In this document: piece after piece, positions 12,300 to 25,537 of the stretch
Layout of the letters: each line of letters begins with the position of its first letter
How positions within the stretch are numbered: position 1 is the stretch's first letter
Assembly: GCF_001659605.2 (NCBI RefSeq)
Contig: NC_035161.2
Location: 27,141,691-27,205,690 of the forward strand
From: Manihot esculenta
Lineage: Eukaryota; Streptophyta; Magnoliopsida; Malpighiales; Euphorbiaceae
DNA length: 64,000 nt
Reading direction: 5' to 3'
Notes under the pieces: generated by a model
What the model saw: the letters and a program-made list of their open reading frames with translations, nothing else
What the model was told of the DNA's origin: nothing
Database searches by the model: none
Translations under genes and position numbers: made by a program

Positions 12300-14824
12300 T
12301 TTTTAAAAATAAAATATTATTCTTATATAAATATTTTTTTATCTTTCATAGATTGATAAAAGCGATTTATTTTTACTATGTAAAAAAATTTATATTTTCA
12401 AAGATTATTGAACTAAAACATATATAAGATGAGGGATAACTCAAACTAAGAAACCATGAACAAATCAAGCCAACTACAATCTACACTTAAGTCCAGTAAC
12501 ACCAACTAAAAAAATAACCCAAAATCCAGAATAAACGGTTCAAAATCGAAATTGTAATAATCAATAAGACTAATATATACCATGCATGTAATTTTATTAA
12601 GTTACAGCGTGAAAATTATAATGCTGAATAAGTTAAAAAACAATTGACAAGCAGTGAGAACTAAATTCAATACCACAATCACCACAGAAAAATCAAGAAA
12701 AAGGAAAGCGAAGAGCATGCATACAACACAAGAGAACTCAGCAAATAGGATTGGATAGAGATATAGTCAAAAAAGAGTTAACACAGCGAGAGAAGAGGTA
12801 TTGCAAACTTAGCCAATCATTAGTCTATGCGAGCCTTACCCAAGGATGAAAGGCTTAAAAACACCAAAACAAACCTTTTCTGCCCAAAAAGCATAAATGG
12901 AGAATACAATCACACAAAGTCCATACAAAACCACACCAAAAATGAAGCTTCCTATTCACAACACTTTGACAAAACTCAGACACTGACAACAGCCTGCCCA
13001 TGCGCTCGAATTATTCACTTTCCTTGGCATTCTCTCTTTGCTATACTAGGCTAGCCTATACTAAAACTTGCTATAAAATGCACACACAAAAAAGCGATTT
13101 TAAATCACATTTCATTTGGATGATGATGGCTTTTTTTAACATTTTGATAAAAAGTCTTAAATAAAGATTTGGTTTGACTTGGGCATTAAAGAGGATTTTT
13201 TTTCCTAAAAGGAGAAAAAACAAAATATTTCTTTTATCCAAATTTAAAAAAAATAATTTTTCAAATCAGACAAAAATGAAATTTTAATTAGTATTTTATT
13301 TTTTTTCAAATAAAATCCTTACAGCATATCAAACATGCAGTTAGGAGTGTTATTTTATATAATAATTGTTATTATTATTATTATTATTATTATTAATAAA
13401 GAATTACTATTAAATCTCTAAATTTAAGAAATTTATTTATTTATATTTTAAAATTATTTAATTAAAATATCTATGTATTTTATAAAATTGAATTTTTTTT
13501 ATATTTTTTGTCAAATAAATTGTTGGTCAATTTTTTTTATTTTTAATTAGTGAGATATGAATATTCTAAATTATAAAATTTAAATAATATATATTTTTAA
13601 TTATATTAACTAAATAATATAAATATTTTAGGTGGCTAAATAATAATAATATAAAATTATAACAATTAAAAAATAAAATAATTTCAAAAAAAATAATTTG
13701 AATAAAAAAATTCCATACTTAAATTAAAACACATAATTTGATATAATATATTTTTTATAATAGAAAGATCAACTAATAAATTTTTTTTATATTAAATAGA
13801 TTAAATATTAATACTTAGTATTTAAAATTAATAAAATAATTGATTAATAGTCTTTTTAAATTTTTATAAATATTTTAATATATTTTTAAAAATAAAAAAA
13901 ATCAAATGCATAAAAAATTAAATAGTAATTTTTAATATTATATATTTATATACATATATAGCACCTTATAAATGTGGTTTTGCGGCAAAATGCGTTGATT
14001 TAAGAAAACTTTTCTCTAAATTCAGGTTTAATAATTTTTTATTAACCTTATTAGGCAAAAAGCCTATTTAATACATTCAACATACTTTTTATTATGAGTA
14101 TTCATCTCCTTTGTGATTCACATTCTAAATTTGGTGATAGAAGTTATAAGAAAAAAAAAATCACAGTGGATTTTTGCCTAACTAAGTGTTCTTCTATTGC
14201 AAATCCATTAAAGTGAGAAAGATACTAGTCTTAATTCACTAAGAGTAGGTAAACAAATTCTAATATTTTATCTCTATATCTTAGAAAAAAAATTATCTAG
14301 CGCGGGTCGATATAAATTAATTATGTAAATGTATGGAGTTTTATATGAGTTTTACTCTTATTTTATACTATAAGTATGATAATATATAAATAACATGACT
14401 CGTTAATATCACGACACATAGAATTCAAGAAGGTTCTGCAAATCTCATCAATTGGTCCCAATCGGCCAGCAGAAAATCCAATCTATGAGATATAAATATC
14501 GAGCAACACTCTTGACCTTACCAAAGAGCAAAACAGATGAATATACCCCTTTAAGACTTGGCATTGATACAAGCCTGACTATTATAAGTGATTAGGGGAA
14601 TCCATTTCAATACAGGACCAAGCAGAACATGATCTGATTAGATCAAGGTAGGATGCTGACCTCCTTTGCATTGATTGCCTCCTCAGTGTACTGTCAAGGT
14701 CATAAATATGAGTATCGTAAAATAGGCTGACGTGACAAGTACAGTAGATAAAATATGAAATTAGTTGACTTCACATTTATTAGTCAGTCATTCATTATTT
14801 AATAAGTCATCCATTATTTAATAA
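12300..14824. other. Gene-free AT-rich spacer
   Basis: No supportable gene on either strand. There is an (ATT)n run at about 13369-13396. A small ORF at 12827-13054 has no recognisable features. From about 14400 to 14820 the sequence is less AT-rich and may be repeat-derived. Confidence 0.5.
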
Positions 14825-14970
14825 GTCATCTGACACACTTGTAAAAAAATACCTCAGTCTAGTCCGATGAGATATAATACAAGAGATATCCGATTAGAGT
14901 CATCTGACACACTTGTAAGAAAATACCTCAATCTAGTTCAATGAAATATAATACAAGAGGTATCCGATTA
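14825..14970. repeat. Tandem duplication, 74-bp unit, two copies
   Basis: The block starting GTCATCTGACACACTTGTAA and ending TATCCGATTA occurs at 14825 and again at 14899 with a few substitutions. Just upstream a shorter CCATTATTTAATAAGTCAT unit is also doubled. It probably comes from an old LTR or MITE. Confidence 0.75.
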
Positions 14971-16170
14971 AAAATATATGTACCACTAGTCTAAATCCAA
15001 AAAGAAAACGATCTCTCACACACTCTGACGTATACGTTTAAACATATCATCTTTCTTCTCGCTCCGGAACTCTCTTTTTCTTGTTTTTTTTTTCCTTTTT
15101 TTCTTCATCTTCACTTTGCAACTCTTTGTCGCTTTGGCAGGTTTCTGACTAATTTTTAATATTTTATAAACCCATTTCTCGAAATCAAACATGAAATGAC
15201 CCATGTAAAATTTAAAAATTATTAACTCTTCATCAAATCGATTCCATTAGTCTTCCCATCAAATTAAACCAAAGCTCAAATGTCCCATCTAAGAACTACA
15301 TTAGATGTCATATCATTTGAGTCCATATAATTTGAGTCTAAGCAAAAATTTTCCCACTCATCTAAGATATTATAATTATTATAGAGACAGTATTGCCACA
15401 CAGCACTGATATTTTATAATTTAATTTCCCTTAATTAGTGCTGCATAAATTGTCTTGTCAAAAGACTTGCTATATTTGGATGGATGCCAATGTGTTTTAC
15501 TTTTCTAACACCTGACTTATCTGCCATTGGGCTATTCACTATTAAAACTACAAGATTATCATCAAATTTCTCAGACCAATAATGCTTAATTATCTTAGGT
15601 TTATAAATTATATTTAATTAAATTTTTTTCCATCAATTGAAATGAATGAATTTAATTTTTTTAATTCAAAAATATTTTTAAATAAATGAAAATTATACAT
15701 AATTTTATAAAAAAATCATTTAATTTTTTTCTATAAAATAAACTATTTCAAACAAAAATTATACAATTGGATTATAAAAATATTTTAAAAAATATATATT
15801 GTAATATACGAGCATGTCTCATTTGAAATTAAACTAAAACACCAAATTAAAAGTTCCCCTCAATTATTTCTTTTTAATTATCAAATTTTTATTTATATTG
15901 AATTGATTCGTTAAAGATTTAAAATTTTCGAATCATCTCTTTAATTAGTTTTTAATAACAATAAATTTATAAAAAAAAATTTAAATAAATCTAATTCCCT
16001 ATAAACTTAATTTAAGAGATATTGAAGTAGCTTTCAACTAACTCATTTATTTTCTAATTCAAATTTATGTGGACCGAATTCAGGCAAATGGGTAGGGGAG
16101 AGCAGGGTTGGGTTAGAAGGACTCGTGCTCTAACCTTCCGGTCAACTGCTCATCCATGCTAATATAGATT
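14971..16170. other. AT-rich distal upstream region of the anthocyanidin synthase gene
   Basis: No supportable gene. A pyrimidine-rich patch near 15060-15125 produces a short Lys-rich minus-strand ORF that I regard as noise. Confidence 0.45.
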
Positions 16171-17890
<1,720 letters not shown>

Positions 17891-18264
17891 GGCTGCTCCA
17901 TTCTTGCATGCCAAAAACTACTCCCACATGTTAAAATAATTAATATATGGGTTTGGCCTTGATGTCTTGTGTTGATTTTAATTAGTAATTATGTGTATGT
18001 CCTGCACTTTTCGTTCATTTCTTCAGTCTACCTGCTTTGGTTGATTAATAAAAATTGTTGTACTCTGTTACTTCATCAATGCTCCATTCATCAATGTTCA
18101 TCAATGTTGAATCATGAAATTTTATGTAGCATTTTGCAGCGAAAAGATCAATGCATTGGCAAGATGTTGATCTCAACATCTGAATGATTCTTTACCAGAG
18201 TAGAATTTATTGTAAAAACAGTTGAATTTTGATCAACTTACTAGTGGGATAGTGGAAATTTTAT

Positions 18265-19697
18265 TCAATATATTTGAACAAGTGACTGCAGAGGTTCATT
18301 CGAAAAGAATGCCTTCAGGTTTGCACAAGTTAGATCTATCAATGCCTCCATGGATTCTGGAGTGAAAACAGCACGATGTGGAGACAACACAACATTGTCC
18401 AGACAAAACAGCTCCTTTGGCACATCAGGCTCATTCTCAAACACATCAAGACCTGCCCCGCCAATCTTTCCTTGCACCAAAAACTTCACTAGCTCCTTCT
18501 CATCAATCAGCGAGCCGCGGCCAATGTTAATGATCACCCCTTCTTTTCCCAAGCTTGTCATCACGTCTTCATTAATCATATGGTGAGTTTCTTCTGTTAA
18601 TGAGCAAGAAAGAATGAGAATGTCACTATGAGCAGCAAGGTCCCCAACATTGGCATAGTAAGTGAATGGAACAGATGGCTTCCTCCTCCTTGAATTGTAG
18701 GCAATGCTGCAACCAAAAGCCACAAGCCTTTTTGCAACTTCAGAACCAATGCTTCCGAACCCAACAATCCCAACTCGTTTCCCCCCTAACTGCAGTTAAT
18801 TTTTTGCTGTTTAAGAACAAATTTGATGATGATATGCTCTATGAGATCATGTATAAGCTATGTGTCAGAAAAGAATGAAGCAACAGGGCCCATTTTAATT
18901 AAGGAAGGTGCCTGAATCAAGGCAATCATGGAATCAAATCATGAATAATCTGATAAGCTTTTCTCCACAGTATCATCCATCTATATAGTTCTTGGTCCCA
19001 AGATTTGCAAAATTTGGATCAATCCTTTGAATAACCTTCCAAATTTCCAATTACTCTCACCATAAAGACATCAGGTTTCAAGTTGTAATGTTAGAAATAT
19101 AAAAATATGTTCGTGTCCCTAAAGCTTGCAGAAGATTGGTTTTTTAAGGTATATCCTGCTTAATACGGTTCTATATAAATGAAAATTAACCAAGAAAGAG
19201 TCAATTTTAAATCTAAACTGAGAAAGAGACAAGAAATAGACCTTGGAACCAAGAGGGTAATCTCCCATCACAGGCCACGACCCACCACGGACAAACCGGT
19301 CAGCTGGTGATACTCTACGTAAAACATCAATCAGCAGCGCCACCGCATGGTCAGCGGCATCCTCCGCGAATGCCACACTGGCGTTGGTGATGTTAATACC
19401 ACGGCGATGACACTCCTGCAGATCGATGTGGTCAACGCCAGCACTACCCGCTACTATGAGCTCCAAAGAAGGGAGGAGACTCAGAGTCTCGGAGGTGATG
19501 GGGGTGTAGCCCACGCAAAGGAGGGCTCTGACTGAATTAGCATGGATTGACAGGAAAGAGCTGATGGGTTCTTGTGAATCAGCAGGATCGAGGAGGAGGA
19601 AGTGAGGGGATAGGCGGTTTCTATGTGGAAGGTTGAGTGATGGGAGACGATGGAGAAGGACAAGAGGGAGGTTCTCTTGGTATTGCTTGGCAGCCAT
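18265..19697 (-). CDS. HPR3: Glyoxylate/hydroxypyruvate (hydroxyphenylpyruvate) reductase HPR3-like; complete, 2 exons
   Basis: A D-isomer-specific 2-hydroxyacid dehydrogenase, NAD(P)H-dependent, reducing hydroxypyruvate, glyoxylate or hydroxyphenylpyruvate. Exon 1 is 19697-19242 and exon 2 is 18789-18265, joined in frame with GT-AG borders to 981 nt and 326 aa, a normal length. The Rossmann motif GFGSIG is at residues 162-167. The catalytic triad is Arg243 (NIGRGS), Glu272 (DVFENEP) and His290 (LSPHRA). The N-terminal half carries the substrate-domain motif AGSAGVDHIDL. The short N-terminus lacks an obvious targeting peptide, which suits a cytosolic HPR3/HPPR-type enzyme rather than peroxisomal HPR1. 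The choice between hydroxypyruvate and hydroxyphenylpyruvate as the main substrate cannot be made from sequence. Confidence 0.92.
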
Positions 19698-19744
19698 TCA
19701 TGAAGCACTGAAGTTTCTATTGTCAGAACTCAGAACATAAAATT

Positions 19745-19788
19745 TCTCTCCTCTCTCCTCTCTCCTCTCTCCTCTCTCCTCTCTTTTA
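19745..19788 (-). repeat. GA-rich heptanucleotide repeat in the HPR3 5' UTR/promoter
   Basis: A CTCTCCT-type unit is repeated about six times, 50-90 bases upstream of the HPR3 start codon. On the gene's sense strand this is a GAGAGGA repeat, common in plant 5' leaders. Confidence 0.7.
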
Positions 19789-20568
19789 TCCAGCTATTTA
19801 GGAAAGGCGTCCATTGGTGCTTTCTCTTTTTGATGTTGGCTGCTTATTTATTGATGGAAATGGCGTAGGCGCACTCATCAAATTTTAATGGAAAGGAGAG
19901 AAAAATCTTTTTATTTTTGAGCGCTAGTCTTATCTTCCTGATCAAGTCTTTTTACGCTCTTCTAGATAAGAGAAAGCCCTCTTTCTTTTATCTAATTGTG
20001 TATCTCCTCTTCACACGATTGAATAGTTGCTGAGGAAAAGTAAGCATTTTATGTTAATTCGTGCGTTCTACTATATTTTAAATAATTTTTTTAAATTTTA
20101 AATTAAATATCATACTTCCACTGGACGGATATATACATCCGGTGGTGGTGGAATTTTTCATTCTTCTATAAGATAAATTTTCTTTCTTTTTCTTTTCTTT
20201 ATTAATCATAACAAGTTTATGAACTGATCCCTTAATACTTTGCATATATATATTCATCACTAATAGTCTTTATAGTAAAAATTTTGAAATTTAAATATAA
20301 AAAAATTGAGAATCTTTTTTAAAAATTTGAAATTATATATTATTGAAATTCAAAAGTTTAGTTTAATTCAAAAATAATAATAAAAAAATTATAATAGATT
20401 GATAATTTATCAAAATTTGCCATTGAGATAACTAATTTTTTAATAAAAAGAAATTGTATCTTGGGTTCCCGATGGATTGGATCAAAGACAAGTTTTTACC
20501 GCATTGAAGTTGGAGTGAAAAGAGATTCTCATGGGTATAAATCCACGAGAAAAGTGGCCGGTGGCATG

Positions 20569-20922
20569 TGTTAGAATTGAGAGTTTTTTCAATAAAAGTT
20601 TCAGAATATTTAGTAAATTAATTAAGTATAGATGTAGTTGATTCTAGAGAACTTTAGTAGTGTCTTATCAAGTCATCTTTTATTGACAAGTGTAAAAACT
20701 ATAATTTTGCCACCTAAAATTTTTCGGAACTCTTGTAATACCTCTGTAAATATATATGTAAAGCAAAAGATGTTCTGATGATGATGTATGTAAATGTGCT
20801 TTGAAATATAAGAGAAAAGGGTTTTCGTCCAGCAGCTGTGAGTTTATTTTCTTTCATGTCTATGTTGTCTTCCTTTCTACTTCTTTAATGTCAGTTTATG
20901 TTTGATCTGTTTAGCTCCAACA
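20569..20922 (+). repeat. Left (5') LTR of the Copia element
   Basis: 354 bp with TG...CA ends. It carries TATATATG and a GATGATGATG stretch that is one unit shorter in the right LTR. Confidence 0.93.
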
Positions 20923-21015
20923 GTGGTATTAGAGCCCTTCTTCCTATGGGTCCTGTATTTTCTGTTTGATTTATTAAGTCTTTGTTTTCTTTTTAATTTC
21001 GGTGGTTTCTCAAAA

Positions 21016-24000
21016 ATGTCAGCAAGCATTTCCTCCATTTCAGCTCCTATTTTTACATGAGAGAATTATGATTTCTGGGCTGTCAAAATGACAGCATTCT
21101 TGAAGGCTTATGATCTATGGAAGGTTGTTTCTGCAGGTAAAGAACCTGCTCCATTGCCCACAGATCCTACATTGGCGCAAATCAAGTATCATAATGATGA
21201 GTGTTCCAAAAAATTTAAAGCCTTGAAATTCATCCATCAATCTGTTTCAGATGCAATTTTTCCAAGAATTTTGGGAGGTCAAACAGCCAAAGAGGCATGG
21301 GACAAGCTGAGAGATGAGTTTCAAGGAAGTGAAAGAGTTAGATTAGTCAAGCTTCTAACTCTAAAGAGAGAATTTGAGATGTTGAGGATGAAGGAAGGAG
21401 AAACCATAAAGCAGTATTCCTCAAAGCTAATAGAGTTGGTGAATCAAATGAGACTTTATGGTGCTCAATTTCCTGATAACCAGGTTGTTGAGAAGATTCT
21501 GATTAGTCTTCCAGAGAAATTTGAGTCAAAAATTTCTGCAATTGAGGAATCATGTGATCTCAAGACTCTCACAATTACTGAACTCATCAACAAGCTTCAA
21601 GCTCAGGAACAGAGATGCTCCATGAGGAATCAAGAAATCAGTGAATCTGCATTTCAAGTGAAGCAAAAGGGGAAACCAACTCCAAGCAAAAATGGAAAGA
21701 AATTCTCCCATGAAAAGCAGGGGAAGAGCAAATCAATTGAGAATTCAAGAGAAGAAGCAAGAAAAGGCAAGTTCCCTCCATGCAGCATTTGCAAAAGGAC
21801 AAATCACTTGGAGAAAGATTGTTGGCATAAAGGTAAACCAGTGTTACAATGTTGGTATTGTAAAAAGCATGGCCACATTGAAAAATTCTGCAAAGCAAAG
21901 CAAAGCAAAACAAGGAGCAGCAGGAGAAGCAGCAATCAACACAACATGCTAACTCTGTTGAAAATCAACAACAAGAAGCTGAAGAGCATTTGTTTATGGC
22001 CTCTCATCACTCTTCTTCCTTTTTAAACAGCTCTTGCATATGGTTTATTGACAGTGGTTGCATTGTACACATGGCTAAAGATGCTGATTTGTTCTCTTCT
22101 CTAGATTCATCTATCAAAACAAAAGTTAAGTTGGCAAATGGCCAACTAGTGCAAGCTGAAGGCAAGGGGACTGTATCAATATACTCCAAGTCAGGTACAA
22201 AGTTTATTTCCTGGCTTGAATCAGAACTTGTTGAGTGTTGCCCAATTATTGAGAAAAAATTATTCTATCTTTTTCAAAGATGAATCTTGCATTATCTATG
22301 ATTCTACTGGTGCTGAGATTGCTAAAGTCACCATGATTGATAATTGCTTTCCATTTGATATAACACATGCATCTCATCATGTATATAATGCTGCTGATGT
22401 TGATGTGAAGTTATGGCATAAGAGATTTGGCCACTTTAATTTAAGTGCCTTAAAATCTCTCTCTTCAATTGATTTAGTCAAAGACATGCCTGAGATCCAT
22501 CTAAATGGTGATGTGTGCCAAGCTTGCCAACTTGGAAAGATGCATAGACAATCTTTTCCTATAAATCAAGCTGTTAGAGCTGGAAAAAAACTGGAGCTTA
22601 TCCACACTGATGTTTGTGGCCCTATGTCAGTTCCCTCAATAAGTGGGAACAAGTATTTTATTCTATTTATTAATGATTTTTCAAGGATGACATGGGTCTA
22701 TTTTCTGAGTGTCAAATCTCAAGCATTTTCTGTATTCAAGAAATTTAAAACTCTAACAGAAAACCAATGTGGCATGAAAATTAAGACCTTAAGGTCAGAT
22801 AATGGCATGGAGTATAACTCTTTGGAGTTTGAGAAGTTCTGTGAATCAGCTGGTATTCAACATCAATTGACTGTGAGCTATACACCTCAATAAAATGGTG
22901 TCTCTGAGAGGAGAAACAGAACTATTATTGAAATGGCAAAGTGTATGTTGGCTGAGAAGAACTTACCAAAGCACTTATGGGCAGAAGCAGTATTTACAGC
23001 TGTTTATCTCTTAAACAGGCTTCCCACTAAGTCTGTTAAAGGAATGACTCCATATGAAGCATGGTTTGTTTGGAAACCATCTATTAAACACCTCAAAGTA
23101 TTTGGCTCTCCTTGTTATGTTCATGTTCCTGATGTAAAGAGATCTAAGCTGGATGATAAAGCTATAGTGGGAATTTTCTTTGGATATGCTGCAAATTCCA
23201 AGGGCTATAGAATTCTTGAACCAAAATCTAATAAGATAATGGTTGCAAGGGATGTGGTGGTGAATGAGCAAGCTTTTTAGAATTGGAAGAAGGAAGAAGT
23301 TGAGATGCCTTCAAATGATTCTATCGCAAGAAGACAACAGGAAGATGCAATTTCAGAATTGCATGCTTCCTATGATGATGGAAGTGATTCTGAACTTGGT
23401 TCTCCTAATGTAAAAACCAAGTCAATTGCTGAAATTTATAAAAAATGTAATATGGTGAATATGGAGCCATCTAATTATCAAGAGGCAAGCAAGTTTCCTG
23501 AATGGCAGCAAGCTATGGAAGATGAAATGACTATGATTGAGAAAAACAAAACGTGGAAACTCATTGCCAAACCAAAAGAGAAGCATGTCATTGGAATAAA
23601 GTGGGTATTTAGAACAAAATTGAATCCAAAAGGCACCGTATTCAAACACAAAGCAAGACTTATTGTGAAAGGCTATGCTCAGCTGCCAGGAATTGATTTT
23701 GGGGATATTTTTGCACCAGTAGCAAGACATGATACCATCAGGCTATTACTTGCATTTGCAGTTCAAAAAGAATGGAGGGTATTCCATCTTGATGTCAAAT
23801 CGGCTTTTTTAAATGGATTGCTTCAGGAGGAGATTTATGTTCACCAACCCGAAGGATTTATTATTGCTAGACATGAAGATAAAGTCTATAAACTAAAGAA
23901 GGCTTTATATGGATTAAAACAAGCTCCAAGGGCATGGTATTCTAGAATTGATGATTATTTGATCCATCATAGTTTTAGGAGGAGCTTGAATGAAGCCACT

Positions 24001-25011
24001 CTCTATATAAGAACATGTCAAGATGGAAATATCTTAATTATTTCTCTCTATGTTGATGATATGTTTGTTACCGGAAGCTCTTCAGAATTGATAAAAGATT
24101 TTAAGCTCCAAATGCAAATGGAGTTTGAGATGTCTGATCTGGGCTTAATGACCTATTTTTTGGGTATGGAGATTGAGCAATCACATTCTGAAATTTTCAT
24201 TTCACAAAGAAAATATATATTTGATGTCCTTAAAAGGTTCAGTCTGAATCAATGCAAAGCTGTGGCAACTCCTCTTGATCCAAATATGAAGCTTAGTAAA
24301 GAGGATGATGATTCCATAATAGACACTACAAGTTATAGAAGTCTAGTTGGGAGTTTATTATTCTTAACTTCAACAAGACCTGATATTATGTTCTCAGCAA
24401 GTTTCTCGTCTAGGTTCATGAACTCTCCAAGTAATTCTCATTTTATGGCTGCTAAGAGAGTTCTGAAATATTTGAAAGGCACCTCTGATTATGGTGTGTT
24501 GTATTTAAAGAATGAAAATGCAAAACTTGAAGGATATGTTGACAGTGATTGGGCTGGTAGTGTTGAAGATATAAAGAGCACTTCAAGTTATCTATTTTCT
24601 CTTGGATCAGGTTATTTTTCTTGGATTTCTAAAAAGCAAGAAGTTGTTGCTCAGTCTACCGCGGAGGCAGAGTATATAGCAGCTGCTGCAGCCGCAAATC
24701 AAGGTATTTGACTTCGTAGGTTACTTGCTGATTTTGGAAATGATCAATCTAAAGCTACTTTGCTATGGTGTGACAACAAGTCAGCTATTGCCATTGCTAA
24801 CAATCCAGTGCAACATGGTAGGACCAAACACATCTTAGTCAAATATCATGCAATCAGAGAAGCTGAAAGAAATCAAGAAGTGAAGCTAGTGCATTGTAAA
24901 TCTGAGATGCAGGTTGCTGATATCCTCACCAAGGCACTTTCAAGAAGCAGGTTTGAATGTTTGAGAAACAAGTTGGTAGTTTCTAAAAAAACTCTCAAGG
25001 AGGAGTGTTAG
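21016..25011 (+). pseudogene. Copia gag-pol polyprotein, inactivated
   Basis: The gag reading begins at ATG 21016 but meets TGA at 21058-21060 after 14 codons. Downstream the gag domain continues (21088 on) and ends in two CCHC-type zinc knuckles (CSICKRTNHLEKDC and CWYCKKHGHIEKFC, about 21780-21893). A frame change lies between about 21895 and 21950, before the protease, whose active site reads DSGC. A second change between about 22190 and 22215 restores the frame at LLSVAQLL. The integrase has the HHCC-like region and the catalytic core with HTDVCGP and RSDNG; TAA at 22891-22893 interrupts it. TAG at 23278-23280 lies before RT, which has the YVDDM catalytic motif near 24050. TGA at 24709-24711 falls before the RNase H end (KHILVKYHAIRE). 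So there are four stops and two frameshifts. Confidence 0.93.
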
Positions 25012-25358
25012 AATTGAGAGTTTTTTCAATGAAGGTTCCAGAATATTTAGTAAATTAATTAAGTATAGATGTAGTTAATTCTAGAGAACTTTAGTGGTGT
25101 CTTATCAAGTCATTCTTTTGTTGACAAATGTAAAAACTATAATTTTGCCACCTAAAATTTTCTGGAACCCTTGTAATACCTCCGTAAATATATATGTAAA
25201 GCAAAAGATGTTCTGATGATGTATGTAAATGTGCTTTGAAATATAAGAGAAAAAGGGTTTTCTTTCGGCAGCTGCACGTTTATTTTCTTTCATGTCTATG
25301 TTGTCTTACTTTCTACTTCTTTAATGTCCGTTTATGTTTAATCCGTTTAGCTCCAACA
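25006..25358 (+). repeat. Right (3') LTR of the Copia element
   Basis: 353 bp, directly repeating the left LTR with scattered differences. It is preceded by the purine-rich CTCAAGGAGGAG, a plausible polypurine tract. A small minus-strand ORF inside it (25105-25293) is not a gene. Confidence 0.93.
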
Positions 25359-25537
25359 GCATGCATGCCCAAACTTGCAGGAAATTCAGATTTTTTTTAA
25401 TTATCCTTTCTGTTGCATTAAATGCACAGGAAATTATAGAATTATAATTTCATTGTCCGCAATCAGATATAGCAACAGGATTTTATGACGCAAGTCATTA
25501 GCTTGCCTACTAAGTTCAGGATAACTGCATCCTTTTT

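Larger units (their letters stand above)
20569..25358 (+). mobile_element. Full-length Copia-type LTR retrotransposon with broken coding region
   Basis: The LTRs are 20569-20922 (354 bp) and 25006-25358 (353 bp), both starting TGTTAGAATTGAG and ending GCTCCAACA. Perfect 5-bp target duplications GCATG lie at 20564-20568 and 25359-25363. A tRNA-Met-like primer-binding site TGGTATTAGAGC begins one base after the left LTR. The gene order gag-protease-integrase-RT-RNase H is that of Copia/Pseudoviridae. LTR similarity is high with scattered point differences and a 3-bp indel, suggesting a fairly recent insertion. Several stops and frame breaks (listed in the next entry) mean it cannot make its polyprotein. 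It lies about 870 bp upstream of HPR3 and between that gene and the subtilase cluster. Confidence 0.95.
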
